A stretch of 64,000 nt of DNA. Source: Sphaerolaimus hirsutus (lineage: Eukaryota; Nematoda; Chromadorea; Monhysterida; Sphaerolaimidae). Both the position numbers and the translations under genes were made by a program. Positions 13,556-27,000 of the stretch are shown piece by piece. Every line of letters begins with the position of its first letter. Positions within the stretch are counted from its first letter, which is position 1. The notes under the pieces were generated by a model. It did not search any database. It was given only the letters and a program-made list of their open reading frames with translations, and was not told the DNA's origin. The DNA is taken from contig OZ038452.1 in the NCBI GenBank assembly GCA_964036195.1, forward strand, positions 29,771,785-29,835,784. The letters are read 5' to 3'.

Positions 13556-14480
13556 GGATTTAGAGGGGGTCCCCATGGGGTGCCATTTTTGGGGGGTCTC
13601 CAGGGGGTGCCATTTTCTGGAGGTACATATGGGGGTGCCATTTAAAGGGGGTCCACATGGGATGCCATTTTTTGGGTGGTCCCCAGGGGTGCCATTTTTT
13701 GGTGGTCCTCAGGGGGGTGCTATATTTTTTTTTGCAGGGGGGGGTCCATATGGGGTGCCATTTTGAGAGGGGTCCCCAGGGGGGTGCCATTTTTGGAGAG
13801 TCCCCAGGGGGAGCCAACTTTGGGTGGGTCCCCAGGGGGTGCCATTTTTGTGGGGGTTCCTAGGGGGTGCCATGTTTGGGGGGTCCCCAGGGGGTGCTAT
13901 TTTTGGGGGGTCCCAAGGGGGTGCCATTTTTGGGGGGTCCCTAAGGGGTGCCATTTTCTGGTGGTCCTCAGGGGGTGCCATATTTGTGGGGCCCTAGGGG
14001 GTCCCATTTTTGGGCGGTTCCCAGGGGGTGCCACTTTTGGGGGGTTCCCCAGGGGGTGCCATTTGGAGGGGGGTCCCCATTGGGGTGTCAGTTTTTGCAA
14101 GCCTCTGAGAAGTGGGTACCTAAAGCAGGATTCTCTCCAACCTTCAGTTGGGTTTTGTAGAGTCCCCAGGGGGAGCCAACTTTGGGTGGGTCCCCAGGGG
14201 GTGCCATTTTTGTGGGGGTTCCTAGGGGGTGCCATGTTTGGGGGGTCCCCAGGGGTGCTATTTTTGGGGGGTCCCTAAGGGGTGCCATTTTTGGGGGGTC
14301 CCTAAGGGGTGCCATTTTTTGGTGGTCCTCAGGGGGTGCCATATTTGTGGGGCCCTAGGGGGTCCCATTTTTGGGCGGTTCCCAGGGGGTGCCACTTTTG
14401 GGAGGTTCCCCAGGGGGTGCCATTTGGAGGGGGGTCCCCAGTTTTTGTCAGTTTTTGCAAGCCTCTGAGTAGTGGGTACC
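13556..14480. repeat. G-rich minisatellite (about 30-bp unit) with an internal 362-bp duplication
   Basis: The unit is roughly GGGGGTCCCCAGGGGGTGCC plus ATTTTT. The block starting GAGTCCCCAGGGGGAGCC occurs at 13799 and again at 14161, with the distinct tail CTCTGAGAAGTGGGTACC near 14102 repeated near 14462 and a partial inverted copy of the tail near 14880-14960. Because the unit is about a multiple of three, open frames run through it on both strands; these are not treated as genes. Confidence 0.95.
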
Positions 14481-15785
14481 TATAGCAGGATTCTCTCCAA
14501 CCTTCAGTTGGGTTTTGTGGTTCTCTACAATTTATACCACAAGGATTTACAAACACAAAAAGAACAGCAAAGCACAAATGTAACCAATTGAAGATTACAA
14601 CAAAGTTTGACACCTTGCAAAAACCACACTATCATATCACAAAACCTATACCACACAGAATGCACACTGCACACCATCATACCAAATTGCAAACTGTCTA
14701 CATTTTACTACCGAGTTTCATGCCCAACCATTTTACAGAAGTTTACAAAAATCCATTCCAAAACATTGCATCTTTGGTATTGGTCTTGTTATTGTTGGTA
14801 GATTACATACCGCATTTCAAAACACATGCCTAGCATGTGGGCAAACTTAACTAAAGTATCATATTTTCTCCAATGGTATTAATTGTAGAGAACCACAAAA
14901 CCCGACCGAAGGTCGGAGAGAATCCTGCTAGTCGGGGATACAAGCTTTTAGCAAGTTGACAGCCGGCCAAAAATTTCGAAATCGCTATGAGTATACACAA
15001 AATATGTATATAGCTGAAAAGAGTGCCATCAAGAATGCAAAGAAGGTGCAATTTGGAAAATTGAAGCATACGTAAACTATGTTGAGCAGAAATTGGTGAA
15101 AATTACGCATACGCATCGGGTACAATACACAACCAGTAAATTGGACGTGTGCCAACTAATGATATATGACCCGATTTTTCATGTCTTTTATCAGTGATGA
15201 AATTTTGGTGAACCTTTCTTTCAAGATTTCCAACACATTCGAATTATTGTCAAGAAGATTGATGTTTCATTTGGATTGAAAAATTATTTGTAAAATTTTA
15301 TGTAAATTTGAGCTTATTTCTGCGTGGACCTTTGTTTGAAAAGTTAATAGTACCCGTCAAAACCCGGCGATTAAGTACAAGCGTTTCAAAAAATACAATA
15401 AAAAAGTGTTTTTGTGTAATTTTTATTGCCCGCGTAGTAATCTGCGTAATTTCTATATCGAATTACTCATCTTGCATTTTTTGTGTAGCTTCACTTTGCA
15501 ATTTTTTGAGTTCGGGCAACGTCATGTTTTCCATCTGAAAGGAACAAATCATTTGTCCTTTCAAAACTTAGTAGCTAGCGAAAATCTATTTGGAATTTTG
15601 CCAAGTTTTCTGGAGTGGATGCAAGGTTGTTCGCATTTTCGCCGTTTCGCCGTTTTTTTTAAAGGATAACACTTTGTCTAGTGCTGTAATACTGAAGTTA
15701 AATCTGCTTGTTTTTTTATATTCTGGTTATGTCACATATGTTTAGTGTTTGCCCATTTTGAGCCTAACGAATTTCCATTCAGTTC

Positions 15786-16560
15786 AGGGACGTAGCCAGG
15801 ATTTTTGAGCTGGGGGGGCGGATTGTATACAGAGCCCGGCGAACGGGGGGGGGGCGGCGCCCCCCTCTAAAATTTAACCCCTGTGGTGAAGGAAAGGCGC
15901 CTTGGCGCCAGCGCCATTCGTAGGCGCCACGCCATGGCGCTATTGGCGTTGGCGTTAGCGCCAAATACTGCTGTACGTGTATGTATTTTACATACATATA
16001 CAGCGACGGCGACCCATTTTGAGCCGTTTTTTGTCCGAAACTATAGGTATCAAGGAAACATACCAGGGACGTATCCAGGATTTTTGAGCGGGGGGGGGGG
16101 CTGCTTGTTTACGGAGCCCGGCGAGGGGGGGGGGGCTCAGCCCCCCCCTAAAATTTTAGCTACATAGTGGCGAAATGGCGCCATGGCGCTGGCGCCATTA
16201 GTAGGCGCCACGCCATGGCGCCATTGGCGTTGGCGTCAGCGCCATGGAACGCTGTATATGTATGTAAATATACATACAAAACAGCAAAAAGCACAACATT
16301 TTTAATGATTTGCGGCCACATGGAGCAAATCTGATGATAATACCTTATATCTGGTGAAGAATGCGCGCTTGCGCGCGAAATTTTTTACACTGACGTTGAA
16401 AAAGTCACTTTTTCTGGTCACTTTCTGGTCTCGCCCCGGGAGGTGGGGGGGGCTGCAGCCCCCCCCGCCCCCCCCCCCTGGATACGGCCCTGAAACATAC
16501 TGACCGGCAACGAAATGCGCGCTTGCGCGCAAAATTTTTCCGAACTGCCGACAAAATGAA
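15786..16560. mobile_element. Family B element (CAGGGACGTAGCCAGG end), interrupted
   Basis: Left end CAGGGACGTAGCCAGG, then G runs, C runs and a GCGCC-rich core. The element is broken by a related copy at 16064-16492 and continues to a GCGCGCTTGCGCGC palindrome near 16518. Its right terminus was not identified. Confidence 0.75.
16064..16492. mobile_element. Family B hAT-like element, nested
   Basis: Ends CAGGGACGTATCCAGG and CCTGGATACGGCCCTG, with the exact 8-bp duplication AAACATAC at 16056-16063 and 16493-16500. It contains long G and C runs and repeated TGGCGCCA words. Confidence 0.9.
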
Positions 16561-16936
16561 CGATTGAGCATGGAAAAAAGTTTTCACACACTGATGATTT
16601 TAGAACGTTTTTGAGACCACCCAAAGATATATTTGTAAAATAGACAAATCTCATTTTTGTCATACTTTGAATTTGGTCGTGGATTTCTGCCAAAAAAAAT
16701 CGAACATTCGTGCCTTTATCCATCTATCTATTTATCTATCCCGGAGATCGCCAAACTATCTATCTATCCCGACGCAAAGATTTTGGCTGCTATCTCGTCA
16801 CCCCCCTAAAAACTTAGCGCTCTATCTGGAGTGATGTTTGGGAAATTTTACACCAATTTTTTTAAATTTCACACACATTTTTGAAATAGTCCTAGCGGTT
16901 TTAAAACATGTCAGATGCTTTTTAATTAGTATTATA

Positions 16937-17319
16937 CCGTATTACCTCGAATTACCCCTCGAATTAACCCCCCTGAATTAACCCACCGGGCTGGGGAAAT
17001 AATAACCCCCCCCCCCCTCGAAAGACCCCCCTCCGGAATGATGTACATCATGTATGCAATGTGCATTATGTATTTATTACTGCTAATTTGCATTGCAGCT
17101 ACACATGGACTAGTTTGTGTAGCTATTTATCTACGTTTTTATGTCCAAATATATCCTGTTTGGACACATTTATTACCTGTTTTGGCTGCATAAATGCATA
17201 CTATTTACTACGATCATTACGAAAATTTCTGACGAAATAATACCCCCCCTCGAATTAACCCACCTCAAATTTTGCTGGCGAAATAATAAACCCCATGGGG
17301 GTATTTCGACGTAATACGG
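16937..17319. mobile_element. Family D TA-flanked MITE, copy 1 (carries an empty site)
   Basis: Ends TA-CCGTATTACCTCGAATTA and its complement, with TA on each side (16935-16936, 17320-17321). Position 17044-17045 is the undisturbed TA that is occupied by another element in the relative at 60577-61280. Confidence 0.85.
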
Positions 17320-18486
17320 TACATACAAAAAGGATACTCATTTCATTCCCTTAGTCATATTGTTTTTGTGATTCACAACCTTTGTGTGATGCTATTTTGT
17401 TTGTGATGTGTAAATGATAAAAAGATATTTTTTGCACACTACTGCATATAATAATTCAGGTTGAAAATAGTGTAAATTTGCACTATTTCTATACATTTAC
17501 ATGTGTAAACAATATATCTGCATATGTAAATAAATTTGCACTTGAAAAAGTTTTTTTTTAATCAGGTAAAAATCCCAAAACTACTTGTTTCAAATTTTTA
17601 AGATATTTGCGGTTGACATTTTTCCAGCATTTTTTTTATCTGTTGAAAACACATTTTCTTTTGCATAGAAATTGGCAACAGATTGCCTTTGTATCGTGTG
17701 TAATATTTTGCCTACCGTGAAAAACAAACACACAGATGCATTACCAGAATTTTATGACAGTTTTTGCTTCAAGCGCGTAATTTAATTATACCAAAAATTA
17801 TAAATTTTCTGACGTGCTCGAATGATGTATTCATATTGATTTTTCTGCTAGCAATGTAAGCATGAAAAAATTGAATAGGGCCGTTTTGAGTGGTTGCAAC
17901 GATATAAAATTTGAATTTAAGTATTTCCTGTTAATCATAAATTTAAAAAAATTGAATATTTATACCATAGTCCATCTGAATTAAGAAGCTAAGAATTTTT
18001 TTTTTCAGCACTCCCGTATAAAGTAGGTGTTCCAATGAGTATATTATTCTTTCATCGCTAGGATATTTTTATAACATTTATCAAGGATGGTCTTTTTTCC
18101 AAAGGTTTTATACATGAAAAATTTGTTTGTTTAAAAAAATAATAAAAAACAGTGTCGTTGAAAAAAAAGTTTTTTATCCCTAATATTTGTATCATACAAA
18201 AAATGGGTGGGACACCCAAAAAGTGGGTGGGATAATTGAATTTGCTCCCCAGCTATACATATAATTTAGCTGCATTCTTTAGCACGCAATCTTTGCCTTG
18301 GAAATTACTGGTTTCTATGCAGAAATGAAATTTTAATGAGATACCGTTTTAACTTAGCAAGCTTACATTAATTATACATATAAAGACATGGTTTCTTAGT
18401 GTTTAGTTGAATTTGTAAGTTTTGTATTTATTATATTATACAACTTCCTTTTTTGTAGTTTTTTGTGTTAAGTTCTATTTGCTCTG

Positions 18487-18680
18487 CGCACACTAGTTTT
18501 CACACGAAATTTGGAAAACTCATAAATGAGCTTTAAACGTGTTTGAGTTTCCACAATGAATCATTTTTTATTACCGTAAACTGTAGTTGACAGCCATCTC
18601 ATTATAGAAAACTCAAATGCGTTCTAAGCTGATTTGTGAGTTTTCGAAATTTCGTGTGAAAACTAGTGTGCACAGGCACA
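18487..18680. mobile_element. Family C inverted-repeat element
   Basis: Left GCACACTAGTTTTCACACG and right CGTGTGAAAACTAGTGTGC are exact inverted ends of a foldback about 190 bp long. The A/T-rich stretch 17320-20100 around it shows no recognisable gene on either strand. Confidence 0.85.
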
Positions 18681-20727
18681 ATTAATCAAATTTTTATCTC
18701 CCCCAGATATTCAGATTTTGGTGCAAGACTAATTTTTCTGGCTGTTTACAAATGTTTTAAATATAAGGATTTATTTGTTTTACACGTTTTTTCGTTGCCC
18801 ATTGGTTGTCTGCCAATTTTTTTTGGCTCATTTAAAAAAGCAAATCGATACCTTTTTACAAAATTGCCTTAAGACATCACAGTATTTATGTCATCACCCA
18901 ATAAACCGATAGACTTTTTACATTTTTTCCATGGCACACCTAAATACATGCATATTTTTAATGCTGATGCATGCATTCCTATCAGTTGATTTTGAATGTG
19001 ATATTTACTTGTATAGGGAACACAACTTGTTTACTGATAACATGATTTTTTCTTTTGCATTTTGTTACTGTTTTTCATGCATGAATTTCATTGTTCTCTT
19101 CTCAACAAATTTCACATTGTTTGTGTGCTTCTCATTCAATTTCCATATAAGATATTGTGCATTAACGCAATGTGTGCATTTTCAACTGTACATAATCATG
19201 ATCAAAGTCTATTTTAGCTTAATTTTCCCTGTAGCATATTTTCTTTTCAACCTTCCATCCCATTTCTCCAATACAAATGACTTTAAAACTGTTTTTTAAT
19301 GTCCATGAAACAGCTGGTATCCTTTTAAATATCCTTTTTGTACAATAAATACTGTAAATGGTAAAAATATATATAATATGTACACATCATTTAGGTAAAC
19401 ACACCGTGCTGCACAATTTTTGATGCATTTGATATTCATGGAACTATTCCTTATCGAGTTTTTTTGATAAATACTTGATAGCAAAGTTATTTTTAGATGA
19501 AAATGTATATGCGTTTTGCAATGTTCTAAATCTCTGAAAATTTCTATTGCAGCTTGGAGGCACAATTTTTCTAAACTATTTTCCACTATCGTTATTCCAA
19601 AAATATTATTGATTCAGTGGTACCTATACATACTACATAAATTCAAAATATGATTGAAGTGTTTTTTTTGGCAACATGCCAGCATATGAGGCCCAGATGA
19701 TTTGTTCTGTTGGAAAAGTCACTTTTTTATGTACCTGAAAATTCATGACACTTGGCAGTGTATCAACTCAGTTGTAAGTTTGATAACTTTGCACATTTTG
19801 ATTAACAGATTATTAAACCGATAAATGATGTTTTAATATATTTTTCGGTTCTAAATATAACATTTTTGTGGTTATTTTGATCATAAAAAGTGCTATTTAG
19901 GTACATTTACATTTGTGCTGCTCAATTTTGCTTGTGTCACACGATATTTTGGTTTATGATAAAGGGCAAATGTTTGAATTCTCTGCAACTGAGGTTCCAT
20001 AAAAATACAAAACATCAGTAAATGTTATCTATTTACCTGCATCTAAAAATGTCAAATCAAATCATTTGCAAAATGATATGTACCGAAAAAAAACAACGAA
20101 AAGTGTGTTCCACTTTTAAATGGGCCACACACTAGTTTACATGTATAAATTTCGAAATCTGCTTTGAACGCATTTGAGTGACCGCAGTGAGGAGTCCGTC
20201 AACTACTATAGGCGATGATCGAAAATCATTCGTTGTGCCTACACACATTAGCAGGGGTTTTGTAGATTTGGAACCCCCGCGGGGGTTCATATAGATAGTA
20301 AATCGCTCCTCCGGAGGGATAGATAGCTGAACAAATTTATTTATTTTTGTGAGGGGGGGGGGGGTCGCGGGGGTCCATTATATCGGCTTTTTCAAGTTAT
20401 AGAATGAAGAAATGGGGCAAAAATCGCCAAAAATAGGTGTAGAATAGCTCAAAATGGGTATACAAGAACCAGGGGTTTTGTAGATTTGGACCCCCGCGGG
20501 GGTTCATATAGACAGTAAATCGACCCTTCGGAGGAATAGATACCTGAAAAATTGGGGGGGGGGCGGGTCGCGGTGGTTCTATATGAGTCAGTCCACGAGT
20601 CAGTAGCCAAAAGTTAGACACACCTAAAAATTTTTATTTTCTTTAAGTGTTGCCTATATAGCACTGATAAAAAAAATCAGTTTTCATTTTTTCTGTATAC
20701 TCATATATAGCATAATCAAGCATTTTC

Positions 20728-22490
20728 ACATGTAATAGTGATTGCATCACGATTCACGCCTTAACTGTGTCCAGGACAAGGCAGTAGACACACATGGTTG
20801 CGAAGCTGAGAGAGTCCTCTATCAGAATCCACAGACTTTTTGGGGTGTTCCCCTCAGGTCACATATACCTAAGAAGGCAAAATGTGCTAGGCACTGTTTT
20901 CCGCAGCAAAGTCGCATCGTGATTGAGGCGAAACTGGGAAAAACTATTGGCTATGATTCATACTACAAGATAGCTGAGACTGTGCTCTTTCAGAATCCAC
21001 AGCCTCCCAGAAGGTTCACCATCACGATTTTATACCTAAGAAATCCAAAAGTCATAATTTTGATCATCTGACATCATCGCATAACCACTGAGGCCGTACC
21101 TGAGTATACGTATAGGCTTTATTTTATATTGTTGCAAAGCTGAGAATGTGCTCTTTCAGAATCCACAGATATTTCGGGGGTTTGCTGAAACCAATTTACC
21201 CAAGAAGCCAAAATGTGTTGGCAGAGCCGATTCCAGCCAATTGCATCCCGATTTACGCCCTTAACCATGTCCAGGACAAGGCGGTAGACACACTTGGTTG
21301 CGAAGCTGAAAGAGTCCTCTATCAGAATCCACAGACTTTTTTGGGGTGTTCCCCTCAGGTCACATATACCTAAGAAAGCAAAACATGCTGCGGGTAGTTT
21401 TCCACGGCAAAGTCACATCCCTATTGCGGAGAAACCTGGAAAAACTATTCACTATGATTCATACCACAAGATAGCTGAAATTGTTCTCTTTAAAAATCCA
21501 CTGCCTCCCAGAAGGTTCACTGTCACGATTTTATACCTAAGAATTCAAAAATGCAGTTTTTTGATGCCTTTTTGATTTCTTAGGTATAAAATCGTGAAGG
21601 TGAACCTTCTGGGAAGCTGTGGATTCTGTAAGAGCACAATCTCAGCTATCTTGTGGTATGAATCATAGCAAATAGTTTTTCCTGGTTTTGCCTCAATCAC
21701 GATGCGACTTTTCTGCGGAAAACAGTGCCTAGCACATTTTGCCTTCTTAGGTATATGTGACCGGAGGGGAACACCCCAAAAAGTCTGTGGATTCTGATAG
21801 AGGACTCTCTCGGCTTCGCAACCATGTGTGTCTACTGCCTTGTCCAGGACACGGTTTAGGCGTGAATCACGATGCAATCGGAGGGAATCGGCTCTGCCAG
21901 CACATTTTGGCTTCTAGCGTAAATTGGTTTCAGCAAACCCCCAAAATATCTGTGGATTCTGAAAGACCACATTCTTGGCTTCACAATGATATAAATAAAA
22001 GCCTATACATATGCTCAGGTACAGCCTCAGTCGTGATGCGATGACGTCAGATGATCAAAATAATGCATTTTGATTTCTTAGGTATAAAATCGTGATGGTG
22101 AACCTTCTGGGAGGCTGTGGAATCTGAAAGAGCACAATCTCAGCTATCTTGTGGTATGAATCATAGCAAATAGTTTTTCCTGGTTTTGCCTCAATCACGA
22201 TGCGACTTTGTTGCAAAAAACAGTGCCTAGCACATTTTGATTTCTTAGGTATATGTGACCTGAGGGGAACATCCCAAAAAGTCTCTGGATTCTGATAGAG
22301 GACTCTGTCGGCTTCACAACCATGTGTGTATACTACCTTGTCCCGGACACGGTTAAGGCGTGAATTGCGATGCAATCAGCTGGAATCGGCTCTGCCAGCA
22401 CATTTAGGCTTCTTTGGTAAATTGGTTTCAGCAAACCCCTGAAATATCTGTGGATTCTGAAAGAGCACATTCTTGGCTTCGCAACGATAT
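20728..22490. repeat. Large palindrome of tandem ~500-bp units
   Basis: Two direct copies (about 20745-21070 and 21245-21550) are followed by two inverted copies (about 21565-21877 and 22055-22372), centred near 21557. Unit markers are AATCCACAGACTTTTTGGGG, CTTTCAGAATCCACAG and ACCTAAGAA. A frame of about 100 codons containing ERVLYQNPQTFWGVPLRSH is open in three copies and frameshifted in the second by one extra T in a T run near 21340. No known protein was recognised. Confidence 0.9.
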
Positions 22491-22699
22491 GAAATATTGT
22501 GATTATAGGTTTATAGCTAGGTCCCCAACAGAGAATAATGTCAGAAATACCCAATTTTGGGAATATTCACTTTCAATTATATGTGATATATATGAATGAA
22601 AATTTTACATGTATTTTATAACTCACTGGGCCCATTGGAGTGCCTTAGGACCATTTTTGCAATTTTCAATTTTTTACCGGTGTTCATGTTTTGTTCCTG

Positions 22700-23260
22700 A
22701 AGTGGCTATTGACTCGTGGACTGACTCATATATAGGCTTTTCCGATGTAAAGAAGGAAGAAAAGAACAAAAAATTCGCTAAAAGTAGGAGACAAACAGCT
22801 AAAAATAGGTATATAAGTACAAATAGTACAAAAAATAGGCTTTACGGAACATGAATTAGAATTTTGAAGGTGAAAAACTATAAAAAGGTACGAAAATTAG
22901 CGATTTTGAGCGAAAATTGGGGCAAAATGTCTTTAAAAGCAGGGTTAGGTTAGGGGATAGTAGCCCAAAATTTTGCCTCCGGGATAGATAGATAGCCGAG
23001 CTGAGCTAAGGGCTAACCCTCCCCCCCCTACTAAACCCCTGACAAGAACATTAGTACTAAAAATATGTAGCTGAAAATAGATAATAAGGGACATGAACTA
23101 GTGATTTTGGAGGTAAAAATGTATAAAAAGTAAGATTTTTTGCAAAAATGGGGTATAATTTCTCAGAAATCGCTCCAGATAGGTAGATAGCTGGCCGATT
23201 TTAGGGATAGATAGCAAAAAATTGGCTCCGGGGTAGATAGATAGATAGATAGCTGGCGGT
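22700..23260. repeat. Family N repeat (GATAGATAGC plus GGTGAAAAACTATAAAA modules)
   Basis: Contains GGGATAGATAGATAGC, GATTTTGAGCGAAAATTGGG and GGTGAAAAACTATAAAAAGG, also found near 20270-20620, 34490-34970, 42310-42760, 47590-47800 and 60400-61330. No coding potential seen. Confidence 0.75.
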
Positions 23261-24063
23261 AAACCCCTGCACACTAGTTTTGAAACAGAAATTTCGAAAA
23301 CTCATAAACAACTTTGGATGTATTTGAGTTTACTGAAATAAGCAATTTTCGTTTCCCATTAACTGTAGTTTACGGTCCCCTCATTCCGGTAAACTGAACG
23401 CGTCCAAAGTTCTGATTTATGTGTCTACAATCTGCCAAAGTTTGCGCCGATGAAATTTTTTATCGCATTAAAACTTCGCTGATGACTGAACGTTATATTA
23501 GTCATTGTAATTTGTATGATATTTACGCGCACCCACGTGAAAAATGTGAACACTTAAATATCACAGGTGAAACCATGGTGAGAAAGTTTACCGTACCGTT
23601 TTCCGATTTACCGTTAACGGAAAATTTTCCGTACCGTAATTACCGTTTCCGGTCCGGTAAACGTTTTGTTCTCTGGGTGAGCAGCCACAAAAAATTTTAT
23701 TACCTTGAAATACGTGGAAAACGGCGAGCAAGCTGGTTTATTTGCATGTGTAAAATCGGTTGTGTAAAAGCATAACTTGTAAAAAGGTTCACCGTTGAAG
23801 GCAGTGAAAAATCCAATTGATAGAAGTTTGAATACTTCCGTTTTTTTCCGGCCATGTTACGCCGCGATAGCTTGCATCGTGCGCGATTGCAATTTGCTAT
23901 GACATTATCTCAAACACTATTGAGTACACTGTTATGATTTTGCAATTTCAGTATTCGATTTACATATGCAAATGCAAACGCTTTTTGCCACACTCAAAAA
24001 AAATTCACCGACCAAACACTCACTCAATAATGCAACCCCCAATTTTCCGCAGCTACCCCAAAT

Positions 24064-27000
24064 ATGTCCCTATTGGGCACGTTGACATTTGTCCGGTGCA
24101 TATTGGGCCTCGTGCTGGCTGGTGCCTGTGTCGTTTGGACCATAGGTCTTTATTTGGTTCATTTTATTGCCATCGTTTATGCTAGGTGAGAGGGGGGTGT
24201 TTAAGTGTTTTTGGTACTACACACACAGTTGACAAGAACATGAACATGTCAACTAGTTCCCATCACACACTTTAATAATGGGCGAACATTGCATTGTTTT
24301 TCACGTTAATTTATTCATTAGGTTACGGTAACATTCTTGTGTAGCATGCAGGCGGGTTAGTATTAAGTAGCCAAGTTTAGATAAAAAAATTCCCTGTTCG
24401 CATGTTACCGACTAAGACATAAGTAATTTTGGACGCATACTTTGCGGTCCGCCGAATATAAATCGACTGAAATGACATTGAGCAATAGGGAAGAACAAAA
24501 AAAAATTATGAATGCAGCCCAAAGAAACTACATAATTTTCACAACTATATAATTATAACGTCATTCTTACAAAAAACAGACTGTTCTAAAGTTCCGCCCA
24601 AAAATCCGCAGACATAAACTGCATAGGGCGCCGTGCCCTACATCGCGCCCTTGCGCCCTACTTCCAACTACCGTAACCCCTACCGTGTCCAAAAATGGTG
24701 ACATTACTTTGGGGTCGAAATCGAATGACGCCGAAATTTGCTTGACGTCACAAGTGGACCAAGAAGAAAATTGTGACAAAAAATGTGACGGTCACAAAGT
24801 GACGGGGGAAATTTTACCCGGCGTCAGCGTGATCAAACCGTTGGTGGGATTGGATGGAACGTTGGCGGAAAATTTGGAATCTTTTTTCGTACTGGATTAT
24901 CCGAAGGTGCGTTTTCTGTGACTAGGGTTGGAAAAAAAACGTTTTTTTTTTTAACTCGATGTTTTTTTTTTAAAAGCTCCGAGATATGACCTTGTGTCAA
25001 CATATATCGGTATATCCAAGGACGTATCCAGGGGGGGGGCGGGGGGGGTTGCAGCCCCCCCCCCCTTCCCGGGGTGAGACCCAAAAAGTCCCGGAAAATG
25101 CCACTTTTCCTACATATTTTCCAATGTTTCTTAAAAATTTTGCGCGCAAGCGCGCAATTTCGTCCCCATGCATTGTATTTTCAGCGGATCGGCCCCTGTA
25201 AACCAATATACTCGGAAATAAAACCCATTTTTGCGATTTTCGCTGTATATGTATGCATTTTACATGCATATAAAGCGGTTCCTGGCTCTGGCGCCAACGC
25301 CAATAGCGCCATGGAATGGTGCCTTTGTATGGCGCTAGCGCCAAAACGCTTCCGTCCCTATATAGGGAAAAATTTTAGGGGGGGGGGCTGAGCCCCCCCC
25401 CGTTCGCTGGCCCCCGTAAACAAGCAGCCCCCCCCCCGCTCACAAATCCTGGATACGTCCCTGGGTATATCAGACAGTGGCAATACCCTGTGATGTTATA
25501 TATGACCATATAATGTATGTGGAGCCATGGGATAGCATCATAAGTGGTGATTTGTGTCAAAAATATCCATTTTTCGTCGACATATCATTCGTATATCGCA
25601 TTATAGTCGAATGTTCGTGACTTCAGGTAAAGTTTGGCACAGAATAGTGATCAAACAAGGTTATAAAACGAGGTTGTTACTTTGGGAGTGAAGTTACACA
25701 CTGTTGAGGTACATGGAAGCACATTACCTCAATATTATATACTACAGCAACATATGACGGCTTATTAACCCATGGTAGCATATATAAATGGATACTTTGA
25801 TACTAAAAATGCCACAAAACCAATGAAAACAACCACCAATGTCAATTTGTATGTGAAATTGCGCGCTTGCGCGCAAAAATTTTGCAAAATACCTAGTGCT
25901 TAGTACTAAAAATTTTGGTCGATGTTTTAAAAAAAAAAAACATTTCGGACGTCATGTTTTTAAATAAAAAAACGTTTTTTTTAAATAAAAAACGTTTAAA
26001 AAAACATCGGCCAACCCTATCTGTGACGACGTTTTTGATCACGTTTTTAGTGCGGTTTTGTAAACGCCCTTAATTTAAATTATTCCGCATGTAAAGCTAC
26101 CCCAATCTTTGCTCTGAATGCGAGCGAAATTGTATAAATTAAATATATAAATTATAATTATAAATAAGTATAAATTGTGAAATTCCTTGTGAATCGCCTA
26201 AAATATTGACTGCCGTTAAAAAAAAGATTTTGATGTTTCATTATCTGGAATGCCACTTTTATATTTGAAAAACTATTCATCCCTTCATTTTCAATTTTGT
26301 GAGTCTGTGAAATCGATTGCATCGTGGTGGTAAATCTTACATTCAAAAAACCAACTTTTCGTAAAAAGTGACCACTTTAAATCACTTTACTTTTTCAGTA
26401 CGAACTACTTTTCTGCGTGCATACAGCGGATGACCCGGCGTTGTGCATTGTGGAATCTTTGAGACATAAGTATCCAAATGTTGATGTGTGCTTTTTTGTG
26501 GGTGAGTTAACTGTTTAATTTCATTTTATTTTTTCAGTGCGAAAAAAATTGATAGATAAAGCTCAAAGCAACAGCTACATTTGAGTGACAAGTATTTTCG
26601 CCTAAAATTCTACTCTGAGATAACTTGTCACCATTTTACCGTTTTATTTTTCACCCGCCGACGTGACGAATTTTCACCTGGTGTCACTATGTAATATTCG
26701 CTTTAAAAGTTAATGCATGGTGTCAAGAGTCAAGACTCATGTAAAATGCCCGTGTAAAATCTCATATCTTATTTTATTTTTATTGGTCTTTTTACATTTT
26801 TCATGACATTTTACATTTCACAGGGCATTTTACAGTCATTTTACAACGCGAATTTTTCACGCAGGCGGTTGCAACGTGGGTTTGAATCCGAAAATCAACA
26901 ATATGATGCCCGCTTACAAGGCTGCTAAATATGACTACCTCGTTATATCGGATTCCGGCATTAAAAGTTCGTTTTGTCACTTTTTCAATTGGAGATGCTT

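Noticed and set aside
13676-14278. 200-codon open frame rich in GVPRGCHFWG units
   Set aside because: It follows the ~30-bp minisatellite; equally open frames exist on the opposite strand and in other frames.
18931-19299. 122-codon Phe/Cys-rich open frame
   Set aside because: Composition reflects T-rich DNA; no splice signals, domain or repeat support.
25074-25391. 105-codon open frame
   Set aside because: It falls inside the nested family B transposon; similar frames recur in its other copies, at 32841 and 33764.
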